Source: SCTD01 sp036675425 (GTDB lineage Bacteria; Actinomycetota; Actinomycetes; Mycobacteriales; SCTD01). Taken from it: a stretch of DNA of 22,168 nucleotides. The position numbers and the translations under genes were made by a program. Positions within the stretch are counted from its first letter, which is position 1, and every line of letters begins with the position of its first letter. The notes under the pieces were generated by a model, which did no database searches, was not told the origin of the DNA, and saw nothing but the letters and a program-made list of their open reading frames with translations. The stretch is taken from assembly GCA_036675425.1 (NCBI GenBank), contig JAKFFB010000082.1, positions 1 through 22,168 of the forward strand. Reading direction: 5' to 3'. This document shows, piece after piece, positions 4,926-13,083 of this stretch.

Positions 4926-5329
4926 GGGAGCGCGTCCAGCGCGTCGAGCAGCGCCTGCGGCCGGGGCGGGCAGCCCGGGACGTAGAGGTCGACCGGGATC
5001 AGCTGGTCGACGCCGGTCGTGACGCAGTAGCTGTCCCAGTACGGCCCGCCGCTGCTGGCGCAGGCGCCGAAGGCGACGACCCGGACCCCGGGCAGCGAGG
5101 CGTGCAGCCGCTGCACCAGCGGCGCGAGCTTGGCGGTGACGGTGCCGGACACGACCATCACCTGCACCTCGCGGTCCGGACCGGCGAGCGGCACCGCTCC
5201 GTCGGCGTCGAGGGAGGCGACGACCGCCTCGACGGCGCAGCAGGCCAGCCCGACGTTGAGCACGGTCAGGGAGTAGCGCCGCCCCCGGTCGAGGACGAGC
5301 GGTGCCGGCGCGGCGGCGGTGAGCGGCAC
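4922..5329 (-). CDS. second NuoB-like subunit, short (NuoB2)
   Basis: This 135-aa protein belongs to the NuoB/PSST and [NiFe]-hydrogenase small-subunit family. All four ligands expected for the N2-type [4Fe-4S] cluster are present: Cys30-Cys31 (GLACCAVE), Cys90 (FGACASSGGPYW) and Cys120 (YVPGCPPRP). It is much shorter than the main NuoB (200 aa). The segment after the Cys pair, which in the main copy contains RYDLARFG and SPRQADL and lines the quinone pocket, is replaced by an unrelated Asp/Gly/Pro-rich stretch (about residues 36-55). The C-terminal extension is also absent. The GTG start lies 1 bp after the polyprenyl synthase stop. It probably transfers electrons to an unknown partner, perhaps the main NuoD or a protein encoded elsewhere. 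Confidence 0.88.
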   Translation of the reverse strand: MPLTAAAPAPLVLDRGRRYSLTVLNVGLACCAVEAVVASLDADGAVPLAGPDREVQVMVVSGTVTAKLAPLVQRLHASLPGVRVVAFGACASSGGPYWDSYCVTTGVDQLIPVDLYVPGCPPRPQALLDALDALP

Positions 5330-5330
5330 G

Positions 5331-6341
5331 TCAGCCGGTGCGCGCCAGCACGAAGTCGGTCAGCGACGACAGCGCGGTCCGCACCGGACCCTCGGGCAGG
5401 TCGTCGGCGATGGAGCGGGCCTGCTCGACGTACGACGCGAGCCGGTCGTGGGCGACCTGCATCGCCGGGTGAGCGCGCAGCAGGGTGAGCGCCTCGGTCA
5501 GCCGCGCGTCGTCGGTGAGGTCGCTCAGCAGCAGCTCGCGCAGCCGCGCGCTCTCCGGGTCGTCGGACGCCAGCACCAGCAGCACCGGCAGGGTGCGGAT
5601 GCCCTCGCGCAGGTCGGTGCCGGGGGTCTTGCCCGACTGGCCGGACTCCGACAGCACGTCGATGAGGTCGTCCGACAGCTGGAAGGCGGCGCCGAAGACC
5701 TCGCCGAAGCGGGCGACGGTCTCCACGTCCGCGGCGGGCGCGCCGGCCATCAGCGCGCCGAGCCGGGCGGAGGTGGCGAGCAGCGACGCGGTCTTGTCGG
5801 CGATGACCTGCAGGTGGTGCTCGACGGCGTCCTGCCCGTCGGCGGGGCCGGCTGTCTCGGAGATCTGGCCCTCGACCAGCCGGGCGAAGGTGCGCGACTG
5901 GATGCGCGTCGCCTCCGTGCCGAGGCCGGCCGTCAGGTCGGAGGCGCGGGCGAACAGGAAGTCGCCGGTGAGGATCGCGACCGTGTTGGTCCAGCGGGCG
6001 TTCGCGGACGGGGCGCCGCGGCGAACGTCGGCCTCGTCCATGACGTCGTCGTGGTAGAGCGTCGCGAGGTGGGTCAGCTCGACCACGACCGCCGCGTCGA
6101 CCACGCCGGTGGCCGTCGGGTCGCCGAGCCGGGCGGCGAGCAGCGCGAGCAGCGGGCGCACCCGCTTGCCGCCCGCGGCGGCCAGGTGACCGCTCGCGGC
6201 GTCGAGCATCGGGTGCGCGCTGCGCACGACCTCGCGCAGCCGGTCCTCGACGACCGCGAGGTCCTCCTGCACGGCGGCGGCCAGCGCGGGGTCGGCAGCC
6301 TCGAGGACGGCCCCGCCCTTGATGCCCCCGATGACGGCCAT
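5331..6341 (-). CDS. long-chain polyprenyl diphosphate synthase
   Basis: This 336-aa trans-isoprenyl diphosphate synthase condenses isopentenyl diphosphate units onto an allylic primer to make the side chain of menaquinone. The two Asp-rich Mg-binding motifs are DDVMD (98-102) and DDLID (224-228). GGKRVRP (57-63) is the substrate-binding segment, and GDFLFARAS (126-134) fits the medium/long-chain class (hepta- to nonaprenyl). The exact chain length cannot be read with confidence. The ATG overlaps the nuoN stop by one base (TGATG) with no separate Shine-Dalgarno sequence, so translation is coupled to complex I. It is related to mycobacterial GrcC1 and the IspB/HepT-type enzymes. The coupling suggests that quinone supply is co-expressed with the quinone-reducing enzyme. 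Confidence 0.93.
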   Translation of the reverse strand: MAVIGGIKGGAVLEAADPALAAAVQEDLAVVEDRLREVVRSAHPMLDAASGHLAAAGGKRVRPLLALLAARLGDPTATGVVDAAVVVELTHLATLYHDDVMDEADVRRGAPSANARWTNTVAILTGDFLFARASDLTAGLGTEATRIQSRTFARLVEGQISETAGPADGQDAVEHHLQVIADKTASLLATSARLGALMAGAPAADVETVARFGEVFGAAFQLSDDLIDVLSESGQSGKTPGTDLREGIRTLPVLLVLASDDPESARLRELLLSDLTDDARLTEALTLLRAHPAMQVAHDRLASYVEQARSIADDLPEGPVRTALSSLTDFVLARTG

Positions 6342-7879
6342 CAGTAGACGAGCGTCGAGGCGCGGGAGGCGAGGTCGAGGACCGGCTGCGGCAGCACGCC
6401 GAGGACGACCGTGACGGCGAGGCCGAGCGCGACGGCGCCGGCGGTGTAGCCGCTCGGCACCGAGACCGTCGGGCCGTCCGGCGGCGGCTCGCTGAAGAAC
6501 ATCAGCACGATCACGCGGGCGTAGAAGAACGCCGTCACCGCACTGGCCACGACACCCACGATCACCAGGGCTGCGGCGCCGCCGTCCCACGCCGCGCTGA
6601 AGACCGCGAACTTCGCCATGAAGCCGCTGGTGAGCGGGATCCCGGCCATCGACAGCAGGAAGAACGCGAACGTCGCCGCGACCAGCGGGCTCTTGCGGCC
6701 GAGGCCGGCCCACTGCGCGAGGTGGGTCGCCTCGCCGCTGCTGTCGCGCACCAGCGTCACCACCGCGAAGGCCGCCAGCGTCGTGAAGCCGTAGGCCAGC
6801 AGGTAGAACATCGTGCCGGACAGGCCCTCGGGGTTCAGCGCGACGACGCCCAGCAGGATGAACCCGGTGTGCGCGACCGAGGAGTAGGCCAGCATCCGCT
6901 TCACGTCGGTCTGCGTGATGGCGAGCAGCGCGCCGACGACCATCGTGAGGATCGCGATCCCCCACATCATCGGCCGCCAGTCCCACTCGGTGCGGCCGAA
7001 GCCGACGTAGAGCACGCGCAGCAGCGCGCCGAACGCGGCGACCTTGGTGCAGGCCGCCATCAGCGCGGTCACCGGGGTCGGCGATCCCTGGTAGACGTCG
7101 GGCGTCCAGGCCTGGAACGGCGCGGCGCCGACCTTGAAGAGCAGCCCGACGGCGAGCATCGCGAGACCGAGGAACATCAGCGTCTCGTCGGACTGCACGG
7201 TGCCGGTCGCCTCGAAGACGTCGCCGAGGTCGACGCTGCCGGCGTAGCCGTAGAGCAGCGCCACGCCGTAGAGGAAGAACGCGGACGAGAAGGCGCCCAG
7301 CAGGAAGTACTTCACCGCGGCCTCCTGCGAGAGCAGGCGGCGACGGCGGGCGAGTCCGGCCATCAGGTAGAGCGGCAGCGAGAGCACCTCGAGCGCGATG
7401 AACATCAGCATCAGGTTGTTCGACGCCGGGAACAGCATCATCCCGCCGATGCTGAACATCGCCAGCGGGTAGACCTCGGTCTGCGTCTCGGTCGCCTCGG
7501 CGAGCGCGAGGTCCTCGCGCGAGCCGGGCAGCGCCGACGCGCGCGCGACGACCGCGCCGCCGGACGAGTCAAGCGAGCGCTCGCTGATGAGCAGCACGCC
7601 GGCCAGCCCGAGGACGACGATCGTGCCCTGCAGGAAGAGCGTGACGCCGTCGACGGCGATCGCGTCGGCGAAGACCAGCTGCGTGGTGCCGGCGAGCGAC
7701 ACGACCGAGACGAGCGCGCCGATCAGCGCGACCGCGGCCACGCCGATCTGCAGCGCGCGCCGCTGCGCGGCCGGCGCGAACGCCTCGATGAGCACGCCGA
7801 TGACCGCCGCGCCGAAGACGATGAGCATCGGCACGATGGGCCCGTAGACGAGCTCCGGGGACTGGATGTCGGCAGGCAT
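6341..7879 (-). CDS. nuoN: NADH-quinone oxidoreductase subunit N
   Basis: This 512-aa antiporter-like subunit of the complex I membrane arm has about 14 membrane spans. Residues expected in its proton channel are visible: Glu164 (LEVLSLPLYL), Lys190 (EAAVKYFLLG), Lys249 (LLFKVGAAPF, followed by QAWTPDVYQG) and Lys279 (CTKVAAFG). SGFMAKF near the C-terminus carries the late Lys. A hydrophilic loop (about 100-135) between early spans is longer than in E. coli NuoN. The ATG has GAGG 6-9 bp upstream, overlapping the nuoM stop. It is followed with a 1-base overlap by the polyprenyl synthase gene. Confidence 0.97.
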   Translation of the reverse strand: MPADIQSPELVYGPIVPMLIVFGAAVIGVLIEAFAPAAQRRALQIGVAAVALIGALVSVVSLAGTTQLVFADAIAVDGVTLFLQGTIVVLGLAGVLLISERSLDSSGGAVVARASALPGSREDLALAEATETQTEVYPLAMFSIGGMMLFPASNNLMLMFIALEVLSLPLYLMAGLARRRRLLSQEAAVKYFLLGAFSSAFFLYGVALLYGYAGSVDLGDVFEATGTVQSDETLMFLGLAMLAVGLLFKVGAAPFQAWTPDVYQGSPTPVTALMAACTKVAAFGALLRVLYVGFGRTEWDWRPMMWGIAILTMVVGALLAITQTDVKRMLAYSSVAHTGFILLGVVALNPEGLSGTMFYLLAYGFTTLAAFAVVTLVRDSSGEATHLAQWAGLGRKSPLVAATFAFFLLSMAGIPLTSGFMAKFAVFSAAWDGGAAALVIVGVVASAVTAFFYARVIVLMFFSEPPPDGPTVSVPSGYTAGAVALGLAVTVVLGVLPQPVLDLASRASTLVY

Positions 7880-7886
7880 GTCGTCC

Positions 7887-9563
7887 TCAGCGGGTCGGGG
7901 CGGCGGCGGGTTCGCCGTGTCCCTGGGTCGGTTCCGGGTCGGAGACGCCGGCGTCCTGCATGGTCGCGTCCACTGCGGGCGTGATGACGTCCGTCAGCGG
8001 CTTCGGGTAGAAGCCGAGGAAGATCATCAACGCGATGAGCGGGGCGACGGCCAGCACCTCGCGGCCGTTCAGGTCGCGGATGCGGTCGCCGACCCCGGCG
8101 GGCAGGCGCAGCGGTCCCTGCATCGTCCGCTGGAACATCAGCAGGATGTAGAGCGCGGCGAAGATGACGCCGATGGCAGCGAGCACGGCAGCGACGGGAT
8201 AGCGGGCGTACGTCCCCAGCAGCACGAGGAACTCGCTCACGAACGTCGACAGCCCTGGCAGCGCCAGGGAGCTGAGCCCCGCGACGAGGAAGACGCCGGC
8301 GAGCAGCGGCGCGACGTTGGCGACACCGGAGTAGTCCTCGGTGAGCCGGCTCCGGCCGCGCACGATGAGGAAGCCGATGACCAGGAAGAGGGCGCCGGTC
8401 GACAGGCCGTGGTTGACCATGTAGAGCACGGCGCCGGTCTGCGCCTGGCTGGTGAAGGCGAAGACGCCGAGCCCGATGAAGCCGAAGTGCGCGATCGAGG
8501 TGTAGGACACCAGGCGCTTGAGGTCGCGCTGCCCCATGGCGAGCAGCGCGCCGTAGAGGATCCCGATGACGCAGAGCACGATGATCCACGGACCGAGGAT
8601 CCGCGACGCCTCCGGGAACAGCGGGAGGCAGTAGCGCAGGAACCCGAAGGTGCCGACCTTGTCGAGGATGCCGACGAGCAGCACCGCGCCGCCGACGGGC
8701 GCCTCGGCACCGGCGTCGGGCAGCCAGGTGTGGAACGGGAAGAGCGGCGCCTTGATGGCGAAGGCGATGAAGAAGCCGAGGAACAGCGCGATCTCGACGC
8801 CCGTGCTCATCTCCAGGCCGACCAGCTTCTCGAAGGCGAAGGTGCCCTCACCGGCGTCGTTGGAGACGACGTAGAGGCCGATCACCGCGGCGAGCATGAG
8901 GAGCCCGCCGAACAGGCTGTAGAGCAGGAACTTCATCGCGGCGTAGGAGCGGCGCGGGCCGCCGTAGCTGCCGATGATGAAGTACATCGGGATGAGCATC
9001 GCCTCGAAGAAGACGTAGAACAGGAAGACGTCGGTCGCCGCGAAGACGCCGATCATCATCGTCTCGAGCACGAGCAGGAGAGCGAAGAACGTCTTGACGC
9101 TGCGCCGGCGCGGCGGGTCCGCCGGGGGGGCGGTCGTCAGCGGCGGGTCGAGCACCGCGGTGCCGCCGCCACCCGACGACGACGCCGACGCGGTGGCGGT
9201 CTCCGCGGTGGCCGCGACGGCGACCGGCTGGGCCTCGGGATCGGCGTCGTACCAGCTCGCCAGGACGACGACCGGGACGAGCACGGCGATGAGGGCGATG
9301 AGGACGAGCGCGATGCCGTCGACGCCGACGGCGTACTGCACGCCGAAGGCGGGGATCCAGTCGTAGGCCTGCACGAACTGGAAGCGGTCGCCGGTCGGCT
9401 CGAAGGCCGCGCTCATCACGATCGTGCCGGCGAGCACCACCAGCGAGGTCCCCAGCGCCACCTGCTTGGCGAGCAGGTCACGGCCGCGCGGCAGCAGCGC
9501 GACGATCGCGGCGCCGACGAGCGGGATGACGCCGAGGATGGTCAGCCAGGGAGCGTCGGTCAT
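7887..9563 (-). CDS. nuoM: NADH-quinone oxidoreductase subunit M
   Basis: This 558-aa antiporter-like proton-pumping subunit has about 14 membrane spans. Channel residues visible are Glu187 (FFEAMLIPMYF), Lys271 (AIKAPLFPFHTWLPDA) and Lys302 (ILDKVGTFGF), plus the late Glu in FVSEFLVLLG. Between the third span and the fourth (about residues 108-155) there is a hydrophilic insert rich in Ala/Thr/Ser with SSSGGGG, a Pro stretch and RRR, unlike the short loop of E. coli NuoM. The C-terminus has a polar tail of about 30 residues. ATG is chosen because it overlaps the nuoL stop (TGATG), has a GAGGA 7 bases upstream, and gives a normal N-terminus. The open frame upstream is the wrong frame of nuoL. 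Confidence 0.97.
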   Translation of the reverse strand: MTDAPWLTILGVIPLVGAAIVALLPRGRDLLAKQVALGTSLVVLAGTIVMSAAFEPTGDRFQFVQAYDWIPAFGVQYAVGVDGIALVLIALIAVLVPVVVLASWYDADPEAQPVAVAATAETATASASSSGGGGTAVLDPPLTTAPPADPPRRRSVKTFFALLLVLETMMIGVFAATDVFLFYVFFEAMLIPMYFIIGSYGGPRRSYAAMKFLLYSLFGGLLMLAAVIGLYVVSNDAGEGTFAFEKLVGLEMSTGVEIALFLGFFIAFAIKAPLFPFHTWLPDAGAEAPVGGAVLLVGILDKVGTFGFLRYCLPLFPEASRILGPWIIVLCVIGILYGALLAMGQRDLKRLVSYTSIAHFGFIGLGVFAFTSQAQTGAVLYMVNHGLSTGALFLVIGFLIVRGRSRLTEDYSGVANVAPLLAGVFLVAGLSSLALPGLSTFVSEFLVLLGTYARYPVAAVLAAIGVIFAALYILLMFQRTMQGPLRLPAGVGDRIRDLNGREVLAVAPLIALMIFLGFYPKPLTDVITPAVDATMQDAGVSDPEPTQGHGEPAAAPTR

Positions 9564-11512
9564 CACGCGATCCTCGTCACGAGCAGGGCGGCGACCACGA
9601 GAGCGGCTCCTCCGAAGATGGACAGGGCGTAGGACCGGACGAAGCCGTTCTGCCAGCGGCGCAGCCGGCCGGAGCCGCCGCCGATGCCGGCGGCGAGGCC
9701 CGCGACGGCCCCGTCGATCCCGCGGTTGTCGACGAACACCAGCGCCCGGGTGAGGTACTGGCCGGGACGCATCAGCACGCTCTCGTTGAGGGCGTCGAAG
9801 TAGAGGTTCTTGCGGGCCGCGGTGGTCAGCGGGCTGACCGCGACAGGGGCGGTCGCCGGGACCGGCTTGCGGGAGTACTGCAGGTAGGCGATGACGACGC
9901 CCAGGGCGCTGACCGCGGTGACGATGATCGTCACGACGATCGGCTCGAGCACGTGATCGCTCTTCTCGCTGCCGAGGACAGGGGTGAGGAACGTCTGGAG
10001 GTCCGCGACGTGGACGAGCACGAAGCCGCTGATGACCGAGCCGATCGCGAGGACCACCATCGGGCCGGTCATGACGGCGGGCGACTCGTGCGGGTGCACG
10101 TCGTCGGCCCAGCGCTTCTCGCCGAAGAACGTCATGATCATCATGCGGGTCATGTAGAAGCCGGTGACGCCGGCGATGACGATCGCGGTGCCGCCCATCA
10201 GCCAGCCGGTGAGCCCGCCCTGGTCGAGCGCGTGCTCGATGATGAGGTCCTTCGAGAAGAACCCGGCGAACAGCGGGAAGCCGATGATGGCGAGGTAGCC
10301 CGCGGACATGCACGCGAAGGTCAGCGGCATCTCCTTGCGCAGGCCGCCGTAGCGACGCATGTCGACCGAGTCGTTCATGCCGTGCATGACCGAGCCGGCC
10401 GAGAGGAACATGCAGGCCTTGAAGAAGCCGTGCGTGAGCAGGTGCAGGATCGCCACCGCGGCCGCACCGGGGATGGCGACGGCGAGGAACATGTAGCCGA
10501 TCTGGCTGACGGTGGAGTAGGCCAGCACCTTCTTGATGTCGTCGTAGACGCATCCGATCACCGCGCCGATGACGAGCGTGATCGCGCCGATGATGCCGAC
10601 GACCAGGCGCGCGGTGTCGCTGACCTCGTAGACCGGCAGCGACCGCGCGATGAGGTAGACGCCGGCGGTGACCATGGTCGCCGCGTGGATGAGCGCGGAG
10701 ACCGGCGTCGGGCCGGCCATCGCGTCGGGCAGCCAGGTGTGCAGCGGGAACTGGCCCGACTTGCCGCAGGCGCCGAGCAGCAGCATCAGGCCGATCGCGG
10801 TCGCGACGCCGGCGCTGAGCAGCTCGGCCTGGCTGAAGACGCCGGCGAACGACGTGGTGCCGAGCGCGGCGAACATCAGGAAGATGGCGATGAGCAGGCC
10901 GACGTCGCCGACGCGGTTGGCGATGAACGCCTTCTTGGCGGCGGTGGCGTACTCCGGCACGTAGAACCAGAACGAGATGAGCAGGTACGACGCGAGACCC
11001 ACGCCCTCCCAGCCCAGGAAGAGCGCGAGGTAGCTGTTGCCGAGCACCAGCACGAGCATCGCCGCGACGAAGAGGTTCAGGTAGGCGAAGAACAGCCGGC
11101 GGCGCGGGTCGTGCGCCATGTAGCCGAGCGAGTAGACGTGGATGAGGAAGCCGACCCCGGTGATGAGCAGCACGAACGTGGCGCTCAGCGGGTCGAGCAG
11201 CAGCCCGAAGTCGATCTGCAGCGCGTTGACCGGCACCCACGACCACAGGTGCTGGTCGGCGGTGCGCTCCTCCAGGCCGAGCAGCGCCGCGAAGGCGACC
11301 AGGCCGTAGAGGAAGGAGGCGCCGCAGGCGCCGATGGCGAGGTACGGGCCCCAGCTGTCGGTGCGCTTGCCACCGAGCAGCAGGATCGCCGCACCGGCGA
11401 GCGGCAGGGCGATGAGCAGCCACAGCAGCTCGAGCGAGCCGGTGGCGGCGAGGTACTCGCCGGTGGGCAGGGGGGAGGCCGGCGACTCGGAGGCCAGCAC
11501 GTCGGACAGCAC
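9563..11512 (-). CDS. nuoL: NADH-quinone oxidoreductase subunit L
   Basis: This 649-aa distal antiporter-like subunit of complex I includes a long C-terminal region that should form the lateral helix along the membrane arm. Key channel residues are Glu169 (LGWEGVGLASYLLI), Lys251 (GACGKSGQFPLHTWLPDAM), the His-bearing VSALIHAATMVTAG (271-284) and Lys421 (GFFSKDLI). The start is GTG; AGGAG lies 4 bases upstream and overlaps the nuoK stop. The first 25 or so residues are polar and precede the first membrane span. NARKNLY-like TAARKNLYFDALNE (about 555-570) is typical of the linker before the last span. It is coupled to nuoM by TGATG. Confidence 0.97.
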   Translation of the reverse strand: MLSDVLASESPASPLPTGEYLAATGSLELLWLLIALPLAGAAILLLGGKRTDSWGPYLAIGACGASFLYGLVAFAALLGLEERTADQHLWSWVPVNALQIDFGLLLDPLSATFVLLITGVGFLIHVYSLGYMAHDPRRRLFFAYLNLFVAAMLVLVLGNSYLALFLGWEGVGLASYLLISFWFYVPEYATAAKKAFIANRVGDVGLLIAIFLMFAALGTTSFAGVFSQAELLSAGVATAIGLMLLLGACGKSGQFPLHTWLPDAMAGPTPVSALIHAATMVTAGVYLIARSLPVYEVSDTARLVVGIIGAITLVIGAVIGCVYDDIKKVLAYSTVSQIGYMFLAVAIPGAAAVAILHLLTHGFFKACMFLSAGSVMHGMNDSVDMRRYGGLRKEMPLTFACMSAGYLAIIGFPLFAGFFSKDLIIEHALDQGGLTGWLMGGTAIVIAGVTGFYMTRMMIMTFFGEKRWADDVHPHESPAVMTGPMVVLAIGSVISGFVLVHVADLQTFLTPVLGSEKSDHVLEPIVVTIIVTAVSALGVVIAYLQYSRKPVPATAPVAVSPLTTAARKNLYFDALNESVLMRPGQYLTRALVFVDNRGIDGAVAGLAAGIGGGSGRLRRWQNGFVRSYALSIFGGAALVVAALLVTRIA

Positions 11513-11519
11513 AGGTCTC

Positions 11520-11819
11520 CTAGTACTTGAGCAGGTTCGCGTCGTCGACCGAGGCCGATCGGCGGCTGCGGAAGATGCTCATGATGATGGCGAGCCCGAC
11601 GACGACCTCGGCGGCCGCGACCACCATCACGAAGAACGCCATCACCTGGCCGTCGAGCGTGCCGGTGGTGCGACTGAAGGTGACGAGGGTCAGGTTCACC
11701 GAGTTGAGCATCAGCTCGACGCTCATGAACACCAGGATGGCGTTGCGGCGCACGAGCACGCCGACGCCGCCGATGGTGAACAGCAGCGCCGCGAGGATCA
11801 GGTAGTAGGACTCGTTCAC
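11520..11819 (-). CDS. nuoK: NADH-quinone oxidoreductase subunit K
   Basis: This 99-aa subunit has three membrane spans (about 5-23, 29-49 and 59-82). The two conserved membrane glutamates of the proton path are Glu35 (FMSVELMLNSVN) and Glu71 (VVAAAEVVVGLAI). The GTG start overlaps the nuoJ stop as GTGA and gives standard length. The longer open frame upstream lies in the wrong frame of nuoJ. It is related to MrpC. A short polar C-terminal tail ends NLLKY. Confidence 0.97.
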   Translation of the reverse strand: MNESYYLILAALLFTIGGVGVLVRRNAILVFMSVELMLNSVNLTLVTFSRTTGTLDGQVMAFFVMVVAAAEVVVGLAIIMSIFRSRRSASVDDANLLKY

Positions 11820-12577
11820 AGCGCCGGCCTGCCGTCCTGGTTGGTCTCGCCGCCGGGCGTGGGCTGCAGCACCGGGCTGACGCTGTCCTTGGACGGCGTG
11901 CCGTCGGGGAGCAGCGCCGGGGTCGCCGTCGAGTTGTGGCCGGCGAAGACACCGGGGCCGGGCAGCGGCCACGGGTGGTCGCTGGAGAACCGGCGACGCG
12001 CGAGCTCGCGCTGGGACGGCCGCTCGCGGCGGTCCTTGTGCGTGAGCACCATGGCGCCGAGCGCCGCGGTGATGAGCAGCGCGCTGGTGATCTCGAAGGC
12101 GAACAGGTAGTCGGTGAACAGCAGCCGGGCGATGCCGACGACGTTCCCCTCCTCGTTCGCCGCGTCGAGGCCGACGGAGGCGACGGTGCCGTCGTCGCCG
12201 ACGACCGCGGCGCCGACGGTCGACATCAGCAGAGCGGCGAAGCCCAGGCCGACGACCATCGTGAGGGCGCGGTGGCCGCGCAGCGTCTCGATGAGCGAGT
12301 CGCTGGAGTCGACGCCGACGAGCATCAGCACGAACAGGAACAGCATGAGGATCGCGCCGGTGTAGACGATCACCTGCACGGCCGCGAGGAACGGCGCGTC
12401 CTGCACGGCGTAGAGGCCGGCCAGGCTGAGCATCACCGCGGCGAGGAACAGCGCGGCGTGCACGGCGTTGCGCGAGATCACCATCATGATCGCGGCGATC
12501 GCGGCCAGCGGGCCGAGGATCCAGAAGGTCACGGCCTCACCGGTCGACGTCGCGGCGAGCAGCAGGTCGGGCGTCAT
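11816..12577 (-). CDS. nuoJ: NADH-quinone oxidoreductase subunit J
   Basis: This 253-aa subunit has five membrane spans (about 14-34, 40-58, 65-88, 106-127 and 160-178). The third span, VQVIVYTGAILMLFLFVLML, includes Tyr72 and the conserved region that moves between open and closed states of complex I. A polar Pro-rich tail of about 70 residues (after 180) makes it longer than E. coli NuoJ (about 184 aa), as is common in actinobacteria. The ATG overlaps the nuoI stop (ATGA); GGAG lies 2 bases upstream. Confidence 0.96.
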   Translation of the reverse strand: MTPDLLLAATSTGEAVTFWILGPLAAIAAIMMVISRNAVHAALFLAAVMLSLAGLYAVQDAPFLAAVQVIVYTGAILMLFLFVLMLVGVDSSDSLIETLRGHRALTMVVGLGFAALLMSTVGAAVVGDDGTVASVGLDAANEEGNVVGIARLLFTDYLFAFEITSALLITAALGAMVLTHKDRRERPSQRELARRRFSSDHPWPLPGPGVFAGHNSTATPALLPDGTPSKDSVSPVLQPTPGGETNQDGRPAL

Positions 12578-13080
12578 CGCTCCCCCGCCCCGAGGTAGTA
12601 GTCGGCGTCGGTGTCGCCGAGCCGCATCGGGTGCGGCGGCGACTCCATCCCCGGGAGCAGCGGCGCGAGCAGCTCGGTCTTGGTGAAGATGAGGTCCTGC
12701 CGGCTGTCGTCGGCGAGCTCGTACTCGTTCGTCATCGTCAGCGACCGGGTCGGGCACGCCTCGATGCACAGCCCGCAGAAGATGCAGCGCAGGTAGTTGA
12801 TCTGGTACACGGACGCGTAGCGCTCGCCCGGCGAGTAGCGCGCCTCGTCGGTGTTGTCGGCGCCCTCGACGTAGATGGCGTCGGCGGGGCAGGCCCACGC
12901 GCAGAGCTCGCAGCCGATGCACTTCTCGAGGCCGTCGGGGTGACGGTTGAGCACGTGCCGCCCGTGGTAGCGCGGCGCCGTCGGGTTGAACTCCTCCGGG
13001 TACTGCTCGGTGGTCACCTTCTTGAACATCGTGGCGAAGGTGAGCCCGAACCCGCGTACGGGGTCCAGGAAGCCGGCCAT
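12574..13080 (-). CDS. nuoI: NADH-quinone oxidoreductase subunit I
   Basis: This 168-aa protein binds the N6a and N6b [4Fe-4S] clusters, which link NuoG/NuoF electrons to NuoB. Cluster motifs are Cys54/57/60/64 (CIGCELCAWACP) and Cys99/102/105/109 (CIFCGLCIEACP). The N-terminal segment (1-30, GFGLTFATMFKK) is the amphipathic piece that rests on the membrane arm. The ATG start has AGGGAGG about 8 bases upstream, inside the end of nuoH, and begins 3 bp after the nuoH stop. The C-terminal 45 residues are a polar extension typical of actinobacterial NuoI. Confidence 0.98.
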   Translation of the reverse strand: MAGFLDPVRGFGLTFATMFKKVTTEQYPEEFNPTAPRYHGRHVLNRHPDGLEKCIGCELCAWACPADAIYVEGADNTDEARYSPGERYASVYQINYLRCIFCGLCIEACPTRSLTMTNEYELADDSRQDLIFTKTELLAPLLPGMESPPHPMRLGDTDADYYLGAGER

Positions 13081-13083
13081 GGG

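Noticed and set aside
6342..6986. Apparent N-terminal extension of the polyprenyl synthase
   Set aside because: It is nuoN read in another frame. The ATG overlapping the nuoN stop gives the normal family length.
7866..9632. Plus-strand open frame of 588 codons opposite nuoM/nuoN
   Set aside because: Its product is an Asp/Glu/His/Arg-rich chain without domains. It is the antisense of high-GC membrane-protein codons; nuoM on the minus strand has full family similarity.
9564..11423. Apparent 5' extension of nuoM giving a 1178-codon fusion
   Set aside because: The extension is an Arg/His/Pro-rich frame-shifted reading of nuoL. True NuoM begins at the ATG overlapping the nuoL stop.
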